Shown: positions 7,929-16,476, numbered from the stretch's first letter. The stretch is 35,336 nucleotides of DNA from Brevundimonas diminuta 3F5N (GCF_900163625.1 NZ_FUIE01000074.1:1-35336), one strand, 5' to 3'. Notes: generated by a model from the sequence alone, not told the origin. Numbers and translations: made by a program.

Positions 7929-8456
7929 ATGTTCAAGACACTCTTCAGACGACAGACGCAAGAGCGCCAGGCTCAGGGCCTATACGCCCTGGCGGTGGAA
8001 CAGGCGCGTCAGCCCGATTTTTACGCCCGCCTGGGCGTGGCGGATCGAATCGATGCGCGGTTCGAACTCTACACCCTGCACGTCCTTCTGCTGTTCGTAC
8101 GGACCAAAGCCGAAGGCGAGCGCGGGGCCGACCTGGCCCAGAAAATGTTCGACACCTATGTCTCGGCTCTCGACAACGTTCTGCGCGAACTGGGCGTGGG
8201 CGACGTGTCCGTCGGCAAGAAGATGCGCAAGCTGGGCGAGGCCCTCTATGGCCGCATGAGCGCCTACGAGAAGGCGCTGCGCGAAGGCGACCACGACGGC
8301 TTCCAGGCTTCGATCGCGCGCAATGTGTTCGAGAGCGAAGACCCCGCAGCCGGCGCCGAGCTGACCCGCTACGCGCTGGAATCACATGAACGCTTGGGGC
8401 GTCAGCCTATTTCCGCCGTGGAAAAGGCGCCGGACTGGGCCATGATCGTCGCATGA
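7929..8456 (+). CDS. Ubiquinol-cytochrome c chaperone family protein (CBP3/UQCC1-like)
   Basis: This is an assembly factor for the cytochrome bc1 complex; mitochondrial CBP3/UQCC1 is the eukaryotic counterpart. The 175-residue protein, mostly helical, contains the family core: LYALAVEQARQPDFYARLGV (about 18-37), DRIDARFELYTLHVLLLFVR, then LRELGVGDVSVGKKMRKLGEALYGRMSAYEKAL and the C-terminal ITRN-like block here reading SIARNVF. ATG 7929 is preferred: MFKTLFRR is the usual N-terminus and the in-frame GTG at 7893 precedes the likely transcription start. It overlaps the next gene by ATGA (8453-8456). Position upstream of DUF177-plsX is typical of alphaproteobacteria. Confidence 0.88.
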   Translation: MFKTLFRRQTQERQAQGLYALAVEQARQPDFYARLGVADRIDARFELYTLHVLLLFVRTKAEGERGADLAQKMFDTYVSALDNVLRELGVGDVSVGKKMRKLGEALYGRMSAYEKALREGDHDGFQASIARNVFESEDPAAGAELTRYALESHERLGRQPISAVEKAPDWAMIVA

Positions 8457-8980
8457 CGATTCCCGCCCTGCCTTACAGTGATCCCGTCCGCCTGCATCAG
8501 ATCGGGGCGAGCCTGTCCCGACGGCTGGAGCCGGACGCCGAGGCGCGTCAGCGCATCGCACGCGCGCTGAACCTGAAGTCGCTGGATCGTTTCGAGGCGG
8601 ATATGGAGATTACGGCGACGGTTTCGGGCTGGCGCCTGACCGGGCGCGTCGTCGCTGACGCCGTTCAATCCTGCGTGCTCACGCTGGAGCCCTTGCCGGT
8701 TCATGTCGACGAGCGGTTTGAGGTCAACCTGGTTGAGGCCGTGGACACGCCGCCATCGGATGATGGCGAGATCGACCTGGAGTTGGACGACGATTCGCCT
8801 GACGTGGCGGAGAACGGTCAGATCGATCTGGGGCAGTATGCGGTCGAGCAGTTGGCCCTGCAGTTGGACCCCTATCCCCGCAAGGACGGTGCGGTGTTCG
8901 AGCAGCCGCCCGAGCCGGGCGAGATCTCGCCTTTCGGTGTGCTGCGGGCCTTGAAGCCGAACGACGCCGACAAGAGTTGA
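8453..8980 (+). CDS. DUF177 (YceD-type) protein
   Basis: This 175-residue acidic protein belongs to the DUF177/YceD family, linked in other bacteria to accumulation of 23S rRNA and production of ribosomal protein L32. Visible features are the N-terminal SDPVRLHQIG, a beta-rich middle with WRLTGRVVADAVQSCVLTLEPL (conserved Cys), an acidic Asp-rich segment (DDGEIDLELDDDSPD), IDLGQYAVEQLALQLDPYPRKDGA, and the C-terminal SPFGVLRALK. It is coupled to the upstream gene by ATGA and lies before plsX, a very conserved linkage. No rpmF is present between it and plsX here. Confidence 0.9.
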   Translation: MTIPALPYSDPVRLHQIGASLSRRLEPDAEARQRIARALNLKSLDRFEADMEITATVSGWRLTGRVVADAVQSCVLTLEPLPVHVDERFEVNLVEAVDTPPSDDGEIDLELDDDSPDVAENGQIDLGQYAVEQLALQLDPYPRKDGAVFEQPPEPGEISPFGVLRALKPNDADKS

Positions 8981-9080
8981 CCTAAGGGCGCCCCGGTTGC
9001 ATCCACGGGGTGCGACATTTGCGTCCGCACGCCCTAACATTGAAGCGCCGCGACAAGACGGCGACGGAGTCGATTTCCAC

Positions 9081-10151
9081 TTGGCATCATCCACATTGAT
9101 CTCGCTCGACGCCATGGGAGGCGACCACGGTCCTTCCGTCGTGGTCGGCGGCGTGAAGGCTTACTATTCGCTGTATGGCGGCGACGGCGTCCGTTTCCTG
9201 CTGCACGGGGACGAGGCGGCGATCCGCGCCGAGATGGCGCGCCTGCATGTATCGGACGATCTTTGCCAGGTTCGGCACACCGACAAGGTCGTCGCCATGG
9301 ACGAGAAGCCCGCCCAGGCCATGCGCCGGGGCAAGGGCTCCAGCCTTTGGAACGCGATCGAAGCGGTCAAGACGGGCGAGGCCCAGGGGGCTGTGTCCGC
9401 CGGCAACACCGGCGCCTTGATGGCGATCTCCAAACTGGTTCTGCGTATGGCGGTCGACGGACTGGAGCGCCCGGCCATCGTCGCCAGCTGGCCGACCAAA
9501 CGCGGCGTCACCGCCGTTCTGGACGTGGGCGCCAACATCGGCAGCGATGCTCGCCAACTGGTCGAGTTCGCCATCATGGGTGAAGCCTTCCAGGCTGCAG
9601 TGCATGGGATCGAGCGGCCGACCGTTGGCCTGCTGAACGTCGGCTCGGAAGAGATGAAGGGCCACGAAGAAGTGCGCGAGGCCCACGCCGTGCTGCGCAC
9701 CGACGCTGTGCCCGTGAACTACACCGGCTTTGTCGAGGGGCACGATATCGCCGCCGGAACGGTGGACGTGGTGGTGACGGACGGTTTCACCGGCAATATC
9801 GCCCTGAAGACGGCCGAGGGCACCGCGCGCTTCATCTCGGATCTGCTGAAGGAGGCGCTGACCTCCGGTCCGCTGGCCAAGCTGGGAGCCCTGATCGCCA
9901 TGCCGGCGTTGAAGAAGATGGCGCGCCGTATCGACCCCAGCAGCGTCAATGGCGGCCCCTTGCTGGGCCTGAACGGCATCGTGGTGAAAAGCCACGGCGG
10001 CGCCACGGCCGAGGGTTATGCAAACGCTATCCGTGTGGCTGTCGAACTGGCCCGCAGTGACTATCTGACCAAGGTCAGCGCCAATTTCGCACGTCTGGCG
10101 GCCGCGATGGACGAACCTGCACCCGCCGTCATGGGAGAGACCGAACAGTGA
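9081..10151 (+). CDS. plsX: Phosphate acyltransferase PlsX
   Basis: PlsX converts acyl-ACP to acyl-phosphate, the first step of phosphatidic acid synthesis, on the inner face of the membrane. The family hallmark [17 protein letters not shown] stands near the N-terminus, followed by [57 protein letters not shown] and [17 protein letters not shown]. The start is placed at TTG 9081 ([10 protein letters not shown]), with GGAG at 9065-9068, giving 356 residues; TTG 9096 is possible, and the far upstream TTG 8997 would add 28 residues without similarity. It overlaps fabH by GTGA. Confidence 0.94.
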   Translation: MASSTLISLDAMGGDHGPSVVVGGVKAYYSLYGGDGVRFLLHGDEAAIRAEMARLHVSDDLCQVRHTDKVVAMDEKPAQAMRRGKGSSLWNAIEAVKTGEAQGAVSAGNTGALMAISKLVLRMAVDGLERPAIVASWPTKRGVTAVLDVGANIGSDARQLVEFAIMGEAFQAAVHGIERPTVGLLNVGSEEMKGHEEVREAHAVLRTDAVPVNYTGFVEGHDIAAGTVDVVVTDGFTGNIALKTAEGTARFISDLLKEALTSGPLAKLGALIAMPALKKMARRIDPSSVNGGPLLGLNGIVVKSHGGATAEGYANAIRVAVELARSDYLTKVSANFARLAAAMDEPAPAVMGETEQ

Positions 10152-11125
10152 GCGTTATCCGCAGCGTCGTCACCGGGGTCGGCTCCTTCCTGCCCGAGCA
10201 GGTGGTCACCAACGCCGATTTGGCCAAGATCGTCGACACCTCCGACGAATGGATCATCGAGCGCACCGGCATCCGTCAACGCCACAAGGCCCGCGATGAC
10301 CAACCGACCAGCGACCTGGCGGTCAAGGCCGCCGAGCGCGCCCTGGCCGATGCCGGCAAGACGGCGGCGGACGTCGATCTGATCATCGTCGCCACCACCA
10401 CGCCGGACCAGACCTTCCCCGCGACGGCCGCCATCGTCCAGCGCAAGCTGGGCGCGCCGGTGGGCATCGCCTTCGATATTCAGGCGGTCTGCTCGGGTTT
10501 CGTCTATGCGATGAGCGTGGCGGACGGCTTCGTCGCGCGCGGCCAGGCCAAATGCGCCCTGGTCATCGGCGCCGAGGAAATGACCCGGCTGATGGACTGG
10601 ACGGACCGCACGACCTGCGTCCTGTTCGGCGACGGCGCCGGCGCCTTCGTGCTGGAGCCGGGCGAAGGGCAGGGGACCAAGGCCGATCGTGGCGTTCTGG
10701 GCTTCGCCCTGCGCTGCGAGGGCGCCAAGGCCGACATGCTCTATGTCGACGGCGGCCCGGCCACGACGGGTACGGTCGGCCATCTGCGGATGCTGGGCAA
10801 TCAGGTCTTCCGCCACGCCGTGGTGAACATCGCGGAGGCCATCACCGCCGCCGCCGAGGTCGCGGGCGTCGGCATCCCCGAGATCGACTGGTTCGTGCCT
10901 CACCAGGCCAACCAGCGCATCATCAAGGGCGTGGGCGACCGGCTGGGTCTGGATGAGGACAAGGTCATCTCGACCGTGGCCATGCACGCCAACACCTCGG
11001 CCGCCTCTATCCCCCTGGCGATGGACGTCGCCATCAAGGATGGGCGAATCAAGAAGGGCGATCTGGTGCTCGTCGAGGCCATGGGCGGCGGCTTGACGTG
11101 GGGCGCGTGCGCCTTCCGATTCTAG
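10148..11125 (+). CDS. fabH: 3-oxoacyl-ACP synthase III (FabH)
   Basis: FabH condenses acetyl-CoA with malonyl-ACP to start fatty acid synthesis. The 325-residue thiolase-fold protein has the complete triad: Cys115 in [12 protein letters not shown], His252 in VPHQANQRI and Asn282 in MHANTSAAS. The N-terminal [16 protein letters not shown] and [15 protein letters not shown] are typical. The GTG start overlaps the plsX stop. With plsX it forms the lipid pair of this operon; the next gene (ihfA) begins 74 bases later. Confidence 0.97.
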   Translation: MSVIRSVVTGVGSFLPEQVVTNADLAKIVDTSDEWIIERTGIRQRHKARDDQPTSDLAVKAAERALADAGKTAADVDLIIVATTTPDQTFPATAAIVQRKLGAPVGIAFDIQAVCSGFVYAMSVADGFVARGQAKCALVIGAEEMTRLMDWTDRTTCVLFGDGAGAFVLEPGEGQGTKADRGVLGFALRCEGAKADMLYVDGGPATTGTVGHLRMLGNQVFRHAVVNIAEAITAAAEVAGVGIPEIDWFVPHQANQRIIKGVGDRLGLDEDKVISTVAMHANTSAASIPLAMDVAIKDGRIKKGDLVLVEAMGGGLTWGACAFRF

Positions 11126-11170
11126 ATTTGCATTGAGGACTTTGATTTCCGGCCGTTTTGCCCTTCAATG

Positions 11171-11193
11171 CCCCGCCAATTGATTGCGGGGAG
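11171..11193 (+). promoter_or_regulatory. Hairpin covering the ihfA ribosome binding site
   Basis: CCCCGC (11171-11176) can pair with GCGGGG (11186-11191) around a nine-base loop, which hides most of the Shine-Dalgarno sequence GGGGAG (11188-11193) of ihfA. It could set or regulate the translation rate. The pairing is visible; regulation is inference. Confidence 0.45.
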
Positions 11194-11199
11194 ATGCAA

Positions 11200-11508
11200 G
11201 TGGCCGGACATCAGACGCTTACCCGTGCGGATTTGTGCGAAGCAGTCCACGAAGAGGTTGGGTTATCCCGACAGGAATGCTCCGGGCTGGTCGAGCGCAC
11301 GCTGGACCTGATCGTCGATTCTCTTGAGCAGGGCGAGACGGTCAAGCTGTCGGGCTTCGGCGTCTTTCAGGTTCGCGAGAAACGCGCCCGCATGGGCCGC
11401 AACCCCAAGACCGGTGAACCAGCCGCCATCAACCCCCGCCGCGTCATCAGCTTCCGCGCCTCCCAGATCATGAAGAGCCGGGTGCACGACGCCGTCGTCG
11501 AGACCTAA
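11200..11508 (+). CDS. ihfA: Integration host factor, alpha subunit
   Basis: IhfA with IhfB forms the sequence-specific DNA-bending heterodimer used in replication, recombination and transcription. The 102-residue protein has the full HU/IHF fold: [48 protein letters not shown], the beta-arm tip [13 protein letters not shown], and the C-terminal [17 protein letters not shown] 11200 is chosen because GGGGAG lies six bases before it and the length then matches the family. The ATG at 11194 sits directly against that site (no spacing), and the TTG at 11158 would add an unlikely extension. Followed six bases later by the MerR gene. Confidence 0.94.
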   Translation: MAGHQTLTRADLCEAVHEEVGLSRQECSGLVERTLDLIVDSLEQGETVKLSGFGVFQVREKRARMGRNPKTGEPAAINPRRVISFRASQIMKSRVHDAVVET

Positions 11509-11513
11509 GACCC

Positions 11514-11930
11514 TTGGCCAAAAGCCCCAAAGCCTTCCGCACCATTTCTGAAGCGGCCGATGAAGTCGGCGCCCCCCAGCATGTGCTGAGGTTCTGGGAG
11601 ACGAAGTTCGAATTCGTCGCTCCGGTGAAGCGTGCTGGCGGCCGCCGTTTCTATCGTCCTGACGACGTCATGGTGCTGAAGGCCGTGCGGCGCCTGCTGC
11701 ACGACGAGGGGCTGACGATTCGCGGCGTGCAGCGCCTGGTGCAGGATCAGGGCCTGGCGCGGCTGACGGCCTATGCCGATCCGACCGCTACGCTCGAGAT
11801 CGATTCGGGTGATCGCGCTGAAACGCCCTTGGAAGCGACGGCGATTCCGGCGGATTCGGCGCGTCTGGAGGCCCTGCTAAGCGAACTGGAAGCGGCCAAG
11901 GCCCGCTTGGAGGCCGTTCTGCGCCGCTAA
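11514..11930 (+). CDS. MerR family transcriptional regulator
   Basis: The 138-residue protein has an N-terminal MerR winged helix-turn-helix (residues about 8-75): FRTISEAADEVGAPQHVLRFWETKF, AGGRRFYRPDDVMVLKAVRRLLHDEGLTIRGVQRL. The C-terminal part is a short helix (LEALLSELEAAKARLEAVL) suited to dimerisation, with no cysteine ligand-binding motif, so it is not a classic metal sensor. The protein follows ihfA in many alphaproteobacteria. The start is TTG 11514, five bases after the ihfA stop; the ribosome binding site is weak, so coupling to ihfA translation is likely. Its target genes are unknown. Confidence 0.88.
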   Translation: MAKSPKAFRTISEAADEVGAPQHVLRFWETKFEFVAPVKRAGGRRFYRPDDVMVLKAVRRLLHDEGLTIRGVQRLVQDQGLARLTAYADPTATLEIDSGDRAETPLEATAIPADSARLEALLSELEAAKARLEAVLRR

Positions 11931-11964
11931 GACGGAAGTTGTTGTCGATAGAGCGTTTTAGGGT

Positions 11965-11993
11965 TTGCGGAGCACCGAACCGCCGTCTATAGG
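11965..11993 (+). promoter_or_regulatory. Candidate promoter of tRNA-Pro
   Basis: TTGCGG (11965-11970), 17 bases, and TATAGG (11988-11993) lie just before the tRNA gene, placing the transcription start close to 12000. The tRNA could therefore be expressed separately from the ihfA-merR operon. Confidence 0.45.
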
Positions 11994-12002
11994 GAGCGCC
12001 TT

Positions 12003-12079
<77 letters not shown>

Positions 12080-12105
12080 TTTGCTGAGGGTTATCAGCAG
12101 GCTGA

Positions 12106-12137
12106 AACGGCCGGTGAGGGAAACCTCACCGGCCGTT
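12106..12137 (+). terminator. Terminator after tRNA-Pro
   Basis: A perfect 14-bp stem (12106-12119 with 12124-12137) with a GAAA loop lies 26 bases after the tRNA. The following bases are CTGCTGTT, a poor U-run, so termination may rely on the very stable stem. It also separates the tRNA from the convergent gene ending at 12145. Confidence 0.7.
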
Positions 12138-12144
12138 CTGCTGT

Positions 12145-12360
12145 TCAGGCCTTCGTCTTGTCGTCAGGCTCGCGCTCGGCCCAGCGCAGCAGGGGAATGA
12201 GCGGCACGCCCCAGCCGATCCCCGCCACGGCGAAGAAGATCAGGTCGATCCACCAGGCGTCCGGCAGATGGTCATGCAGGGTCACGGCGCCCCACACCCA
12301 AAAGGCCAGAAAGAAGACGACAGCCAGGGTGGCGACGAAACGGCGGGCGCGAGGCGGCAT
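12145..12360 (-). CDS. DUF2842 small membrane protein
   Basis: This 71-residue protein has a basic N-terminus (MPPRARR), a first membrane helix [21 protein letters not shown], a short loop [12 protein letters not shown] and a second helix [20 protein letters not shown], with a charged C-terminus. The layout and the [29 protein letters not shown] block are those of the alphaproteobacterial DUF2842 family, of unknown function. Its start overlaps the stop of the upstream gene (TGATG), so the two form a minus-strand pair. A longer in-frame extension upstream belongs to a shadow frame. Confidence 0.85.
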   Translation of the reverse strand: MPPRARRFVATLAVVFFLAFWVWGAVTLHDHLPDAWWIDLIFFAVAGIGWGVPLIPLLRWAEREPDDKTKA

Positions 12361-12611
12361 CAGCGCTTGCTCCGGAACAGGAAGAAGGCGACTAGTCCCA
12401 GGACGACGGCCGCAAAGGCCCAGGGCAGCCACTCCCAGTCGGCCAGGGTGGCCACGGCGAACACCCGCACGGCCAGGAAGGCGCCGCAGGCGCCGCTGAC
12501 CAGGGCGACCAGAACGGTCCCGCCCAGGCCGCGACGGCCCGTCAGCAGGTCGGCGATCCAGGCCAGGCCCAGGGCCCCGGCCAGGGCGATGGCGATCTCG
12601 ACATATTGCAC
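12360..12611 (-). CDS. Small three-helix membrane protein of unknown function
   Basis: The 83-residue protein consists almost entirely of three hydrophobic helices: [20 protein letters not shown], then [24 protein letters not shown], and [19 protein letters not shown], ending FRSKR. The Gly-rich first two helices loosely resemble transglycosylase-associated (GlsB-type) membrane proteins. GTG at 12611 (complement) is chosen as start, with AAGGGGAG about nine bases upstream; the reading frame stays open much further, but that part is a shadow of ctaA. It is cotranscribed with the DUF2842 gene and divergent from ctaA. Confidence 0.68.
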   Translation of the reverse strand: MQYVEIAIALAGALGLAWIADLLTGRRGLGGTVLVALVSGACGAFLAVRVFAVATLADWEWLPWAFAAVVLGLVAFFLFRSKR

Positions 12612-12752
12612 CGCTTGGCGCTCCCCTTGAATGTTGTGCGACGCTTTGGCGTAGAAACCGACTCGATCTTGCCACGCGGGAGGGGCATATCCCTCGGTTC
12701 CGCCGCCTGCGAAAGAGGCGGCAAGCATATCGGGGCGAACGGCAGGCGTCGA

Positions 12753-13808
12753 ATGAAGCGTATTGGTGAATTGGACCGCAGCCGCGCGGTGGCGCTGTGG
12801 CTGTTTTTCTGCGCGACCTTGGTGTTCGCCATGGTGGTGGTCGGGGGCGCGACGCGTCTGACCGGCTCGGGGCTGTCGATCACGGAATGGAAGCCCATCA
12901 TGGGCGCTCTGCCGCCGATGAGCCATGCCGACTGGGTCGAGGCGTTCGACAAGTACAAGGCCATCCCTCAGTACGTCGAAGTCAACGCCGGCATGAGCAT
13001 GGCGGAGTTCCAGTACATTTTCTGGTGGGAATGGGCGCACCGCCTGCTGGGGCGTCTGATCGGTGTGGTCTTCGCTGTGCCCTTCGTTCTGTTCCTGGCC
13101 TTCCGCGCCATTCCGCGCCGCCTGATCGGACGCTGCGCGATTCTGTTGGCTCTGGGCGGCCTGCAAGGGCTGATCGGCTGGTGGATGGTGTCCAGCGGCC
13201 TGGCTGAGCGCATCGATGTGGCGCCGGAACGGCTGACGACCCACCTGGGCCTGGCCTTCCTGATCTTCGCCGGACTGATCTGGACCGGGCTTGAGGCCTG
13301 GTCCGGTTCGGACTTCACGCGCGCGCCGCGCGGCTGGAGCTGGGGCGCGGGCTTGCTGTTGGGCGGCGTCTTCTTCCAGTGCCTGCTCGGCGGCCTGGTG
13401 GCCGGAGCCAAGGCGGGCATGATCTATACCGACTGGCCGATGATGAACGGCGCCCTGTTCCCGCCGGTCGAGTGGGGGCAGGGGGCGCTGACCTTCCTGC
13501 ACGATCAGGGGCTGGTGCAGCTGAACCACCGGATCGGCGCCTATGTGCTGCTGTTTGCGGGCACCTTCTATGCGGTGCAGGCCCTGCGCGGGCGCCTGGG
13601 CGAAGGATTGGGAGCCTCGGCCCTGGTTCTGGCGGGCGCGCTGTGGCTGCAGGCGGGGCTGGGCGTCCTGACCCTGATCCATGCCGTGCCGCTGACGCTC
13701 GGCGTGCTGCACCAGGCTGTGGCGGCGCTGGTGCTGGCCGCGGCCACGGTGAACCTGTGGCTGGTGCGGCGCTCGCGGCCAAGACTTTTCGCCTCGGGAC
13801 TTCGCTAA
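12753..13808 (+). CDS. ctaA: Heme A synthase (CtaA/COX15, type 2)
   Basis: CtaA oxidises the C8 methyl of heme O to make heme A for aa3-type cytochrome oxidases. The 351-residue protein has eight predicted membrane helices. Family motifs are [20 protein letters not shown] near the N-terminus, [20 protein letters not shown] (first His of the heme site), [55 protein letters not shown] and [11 protein letters not shown] (histidine pairs in both four-helix halves). ATG 12753 ([19 protein letters not shown]) is chosen because upstream in-frame sequence shows no family similarity. It stands alone, ending at a bidirectional terminator. Confidence 0.96.
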   Translation: MKRIGELDRSRAVALWLFFCATLVFAMVVVGGATRLTGSGLSITEWKPIMGALPPMSHADWVEAFDKYKAIPQYVEVNAGMSMAEFQYIFWWEWAHRLLGRLIGVVFAVPFVLFLAFRAIPRRLIGRCAILLALGGLQGLIGWWMVSSGLAERIDVAPERLTTHLGLAFLIFAGLIWTGLEAWSGSDFTRAPRGWSWGAGLLLGGVFFQCLLGGLVAGAKAGMIYTDWPMMNGALFPPVEWGQGALTFLHDQGLVQLNHRIGAYVLLFAGTFYAVQALRGRLGEGLGASALVLAGALWLQAGLGVLTLIHAVPLTLGVLHQAVAALVLAAATVNLWLVRRSRPRLFASGLR

Positions 13809-13813
13809 GAAAA

Positions 13814-13844
13814 AAGGCCGCCTTCCTGATCGGAAGGCGGCCTT
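13814..13844. terminator. Bidirectional terminator between ctaA and cobS
   Basis: A perfect 13-bp stem, AAGGCCGCCTTCC (13814-13826) with its complement at 13832-13844, has a five-base loop. On the minus strand it is followed by a run reading TTTTTCTTA, a strong intrinsic terminator for cobS. On the plus strand the tail (CTCAATTG) is poorer, but the stem should still stop ctaA transcripts. Confidence 0.88.
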
Positions 13845-13868
13845 CTCAATTGTGCGAGGGGGGAGCCC

Positions 13869-14873
13869 CTAGCCGATCTTCACGCGCGTGGCGGATTCCG
13901 GCAGGTCTTCGCCGAAGGCGCGCTGATAGAATTCGGCGATGGTCGGCCGCTCCAGCTCGTCGCACTTGTTCAGGAAGGTCAGGCGGAAAGACAACGCCAC
14001 ATCGCCGTTGAAGATGATGGCGTTCTGGGCCCAGGTGATGACCGTACGCGGCGACATGACGGTCGAGATGTCGCCGTTCATGAAGGCGTTGCGGGTCATG
14101 TCGGCGACGCGGACCATGGCGGCGATGCGACGCTTGCCTTCGGCGTCGTTCCACTCGGGCACCTTGGCGGCGACGATCTCGGCTTCCACGTCGTGGTCGA
14201 GATAGTTCAGCGTGGTGACGATGTTCCAGCGGTCCAACTGCGCCTGGTTGATCTGCTGGGCGCCGTGATACAGGCCCGTCGTGTCGCCAAGGCCGACCGT
14301 GTTCGAGGTGGCGAACAGGCGGAACCACTTGTTCGGACGGATGACGCGGTTCTGGTCCAGCAGGGTCAGGCGGCCTTGAGCCTCCAGCACGCGCTGGATG
14401 ACGAACATGACATCCGGGCGGCCCGCGTCATATTCGTCGAACACTAGGGCGACAGGCCGTTGCAGCGCCCAGGGCAGGATGCCTTCGCGGAATTCGGTGA
14501 TCTGCTTGCCGTCCTTCAGGACGATGGCGTCCTTGCCGATCAGGTCGATGCGGCTGACATGGCTGTCCAGGTTGATGCGGACCAGCGGCCAGTTCAGACG
14601 GGCGGCGACCTGTTCGATGTGGGTCGACTTGCCGGTGCCGTGATAGCCCTGAACCATCACGCGACGATCGTAGGCGAAGCCCGCGCAGATGGCGATCGTG
14701 GTCTGGGGATCGAAGCGATAGGAATCGTCGATCTCGGGCACATGGCTGTCGCGCGTGTCGAAGGCCGGCACGACCATGTCGGAATCGACGCCGAACGCCT
14801 CCTTCAGCGTGACCTTGCGGTGCGGTTCCAGGATGACGAGCGGGTCGGGGGAGGCGTCGAGCGGAGAGGTCAT
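13869..14873 (-). CDS. cobS: Aerobic cobaltochelatase subunit CobS (MoxR-type AAA+ ATPase)
   Basis: CobS is the AAA+ motor that, with CobT and CobN, inserts cobalt into hydrogenobyrinic acid diamide in aerobic cobalamin synthesis. The 334-residue protein has an N-terminal segment typical of CobS ([23 protein letters not shown]), Walker [10 protein letters not shown] at 76-84, Walker [12 protein letters not shown] at 141-151, sensor-1 [21 protein letters not shown], and the conserved LDRWNIV. ATG at 14873 is preferred because AGGTGG lies six bases before it; an ATG two codons earlier is possible. CobT, usually directly downstream, is not there: the next gene in that direction is the opposite-strand ctaA. 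Confidence 0.95.
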   Translation of the reverse strand: MTSPLDASPDPLVILEPHRKVTLKEAFGVDSDMVVPAFDTRDSHVPEIDDSYRFDPQTTIAICAGFAYDRRVMVQGYHGTGKSTHIEQVAARLNWPLVRINLDSHVSRIDLIGKDAIVLKDGKQITEFREGILPWALQRPVALVFDEYDAGRPDVMFVIQRVLEAQGRLTLLDQNRVIRPNKWFRLFATSNTVGLGDTTGLYHGAQQINQAQLDRWNIVTTLNYLDHDVEAEIVAAKVPEWNDAEGKRRIAAMVRVADMTRNAFMNGDISTVMSPRTVITWAQNAIIFNGDVALSFRLTFLNKCDELERPTIAEFYQRAFGEDLPESATRVKIG

Positions 14874-14954
14874 GGCCATCCACCTAGCGCCCCCGCGCGC
14901 GCGGCTCAACACGCGCGAGGGGCCGGATGGATTATTCGCCATGGGCCGGTCGGT

Positions 14955-15383
14955 CTATTCCGCCGACAGGTCCACGTCGACGTTGCCGCGCGTGGCGTTG
15001 GAATAGGGGCAAACCTGGTGTGCTTTCTGGATCAGGTCGTCGATCACCGCGCGATCCAGGCCGTGATCCGACACTCGTAAGGTCACATCGAGATTGAAGC
15101 CCTCACCGCGGGTGTTCTTGCCGAAGCCGATCCCGGCCGCGACCTTGGTGTCGGGGCCGACAGGCGTGCCCGCCTTGCCTGAGACCAGCCGTAGGGCGCC
15201 CAGGTAGCAGGCGGCGTAGCCCGTGGCGAAAAGCTGCTCGGGATTGGTGCCGTCGCCGCCCTTGCCGCCCATTTCGGTGGGAACGGACAGCCGAACGTCG
15301 ATCTTGCCGTCGTCAGTGGCCGATCGGCCTTCGTCACGGCCTCCGCCGGAGGCTGTGGCGTGGGCGCGGTACAAGACTTCCAT
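14955..15383 (-). CDS. ohr: Organic hydroperoxide resistance protein Ohr
   Basis: Ohr reduces organic (fatty acid) hydroperoxides with a reactive cysteine pair, recycled through lipoylated proteins. The 142-residue protein opens MEVLYRAHATASGGGRDEGR and has DVRLSVPTEMGGKGGDGTNPEQLFATGYAACY; the peroxidatic and resolving cysteines are Cys59 (AACYLGAL) and Cys125 (HQVCPYSNATRGN). The catalytic Arg20 and Glu49 region is intact. ATG 15383 has AAGGAG seven bases upstream. No OhrR-type MarR regulator is adjacent; a 15-bp palindrome stands in the leader (15398-15412). It lies 81 bases before cobS on the same strand. Confidence 0.95.
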   Translation of the reverse strand: MEVLYRAHATASGGGRDEGRSATDDGKIDVRLSVPTEMGGKGGDGTNPEQLFATGYAACYLGALRLVSGKAGTPVGPDTKVAAGIGFGKNTRGEGFNLDVTLRVSDHGLDRAVIDDLIQKAHQVCPYSNATRGNVDVDLSAE

Positions 15384-15397
15384 CTGTGGACTCCTTA

Positions 15398-15412
15398 TCC
15401 CCAGGCTGGGGA
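15398..15412. promoter_or_regulatory. 15-bp palindrome in the ohr leader
   Basis: TCCCCAG-G-CTGGGGA is a perfect inverted repeat directly upstream of the ohr Shine-Dalgarno sequence. It could be an operator or an RNA hairpin. It does not look like the AT-rich OhrR operators described elsewhere. Confidence 0.4.
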
Positions 15413-15525
15413 CGAATGGGGGACGATGCAGAGGCAACGCCTGTCAGAAACAACGGTTCTGTGATTCGAAAATTCGGCAATAGGGTGTTAACAATTAGGC
15501 ATCGCTCCCGTCGGGGGAGAGGGAC

Positions 15526-15798
15526 ATGGAAACGCACACGCAATATTTTTGCTACGTCTATGATGCGCCTGGAAGGACGCCTCAGATGTTCCCCTTGGAG
15601 GCCGACAGCTTCACCGAGGCGATCCAGGAAACACGGCGCATGATGCTGGACGAATCCGGGGCCGAAGTCTTTGCGGAAATCTGGGATTCCTCGGCCGCCG
15701 GTCAGGCCATGACTCGCGTCGACGCCTTGCCGGGTGAAGGCGGGCTGTTGCGGTCGCTCAGGCGTGCCCGGCCTTTTTCAAGGTTTTCCAGGCCTTGA
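15526..15798 (+). CDS. Small protein of unknown function
   Basis: The 90-residue protein begins METHTQYFCYVYDAPGRTPQMFPLEADSFTEAIQ and continues with a helix (TRRMMLDESGAEVFAEIWD) and a basic tail. No family was recognised. Support for it being real is the strong ribosome binding site GGGGGAGAGGG directly before the ATG and normal codon use for the window. The last 41 bases run over the 3' end of the opposite-strand J-domain gene. The AT-rich 5' region (about 15460-15500) is shared with ohr, so the two may have divergent promoters. Confidence 0.62.
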   Translation: METHTQYFCYVYDAPGRTPQMFPLEADSFTEAIQETRRMMLDESGAEVFAEIWDSSAAGQAMTRVDALPGEGGLLRSLRRARPFSRFSRP

Positions 15799-16432
15799 TA
15801 ACGCTCTGAAGCTTGGCTTCCGCGCCACGATCGCCGCCGTTGGTGTCGGGGTGAAAGCGTTTGAGCATCTCGTGATAACGAGCCTTGATGGCCGCCTTGT
15901 CGGCGCCCGGCTCCAGGCCCAGATCGGCCAGCGCGGTGCGTTCCAGCTTGCCCAGCCGGTGATGCGGATCGTCCTGGATTGGCCCCTCGGCGTTAACGCG
16001 TCGACCGAACAGGCCGAAGCTGTCGCGCCATGAGCCGGCGCCCGAGTTGTTGTTCGTGCCGAACTTCGCTGCAAAGGCGGCGGCCTCGCGCGTCTGCGGT
16101 CCCGCCTTCATTTGCCAGGTGGGGCGGCCGCCGGTCATGGCCTCGTTTTCCTGAGCGGCGCGAATCTGGCCCTCGTTCATGCCGGCGTAGAAGTTCCAGC
16201 TCTTGTTGTACTGGCCGGCGTGCACCTGGCAGAAGTTGTAGAAGTCGTTCAATTGCTCGCGCGACTTCGGGGCGCGAGCCGTCGCCGGGCGCGTGCAGTC
16301 AGCCCAGTCGCAGGGTTTCTCGCCCGGCTTGAGGCGCAGGACATCCTCCGCCGCTTCCTGTTCCTCGTCGGGACGCGGCGGCTTCACCCGAATGTCGGTG
16401 AAGCGAGGCTTGTATTGAAAAGACGCAGACAT
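15758..16432 (-). CDS. J-domain (DnaJ-like) protein
   Basis: The 224-residue protein carries its J-domain at the C-terminus (about 160-224): LGLEPGADKAAIKARYHEMLKRFHPDTNGGD, with the HPD motif at 194-196 needed to stimulate a DnaK-type Hsp70. The N-terminal 150 residues hold CDWADCTRPATARAPKSREQLNDFYNFCQVHAGQYNKSWNFYAGM; the Cys pairs (CDWADC and FCQVHA) could bind zinc. This architecture is typical of the alphaproteobacterial J-domain protein that stands divergent to bolA, as here (44 bases between starts). Its client is unknown; proximity to BolA and CobS suggests cofactor or Fe-S work, but that is inference. Confidence 0.92.
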   Translation of the reverse strand: MSASFQYKPRFTDIRVKPPRPDEEQEAAEDVLRLKPGEKPCDWADCTRPATARAPKSREQLNDFYNFCQVHAGQYNKSWNFYAGMNEGQIRAAQENEAMTGGRPTWQMKAGPQTREAAAFAAKFGTNNNSGAGSWRDSFGLFGRRVNAEGPIQDDPHHRLGKLERTALADLGLEPGADKAAIKARYHEMLKRFHPDTNGGDRGAEAKLQSVIKAWKTLKKAGHA

Positions 16433-16476
16433 CCCCCGAAGTGTAAGGCCGAATTGGACAGCTTCAAGGAGTTCCC

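Noticed and set aside
12612..13712. Upstream extension of the minus-strand membrane protein over ctaA
   Set aside because: The long frame is antisense to ctaA and lacks family motifs; only the last 83 codons look like a membrane protein and they have their own ribosome binding site.
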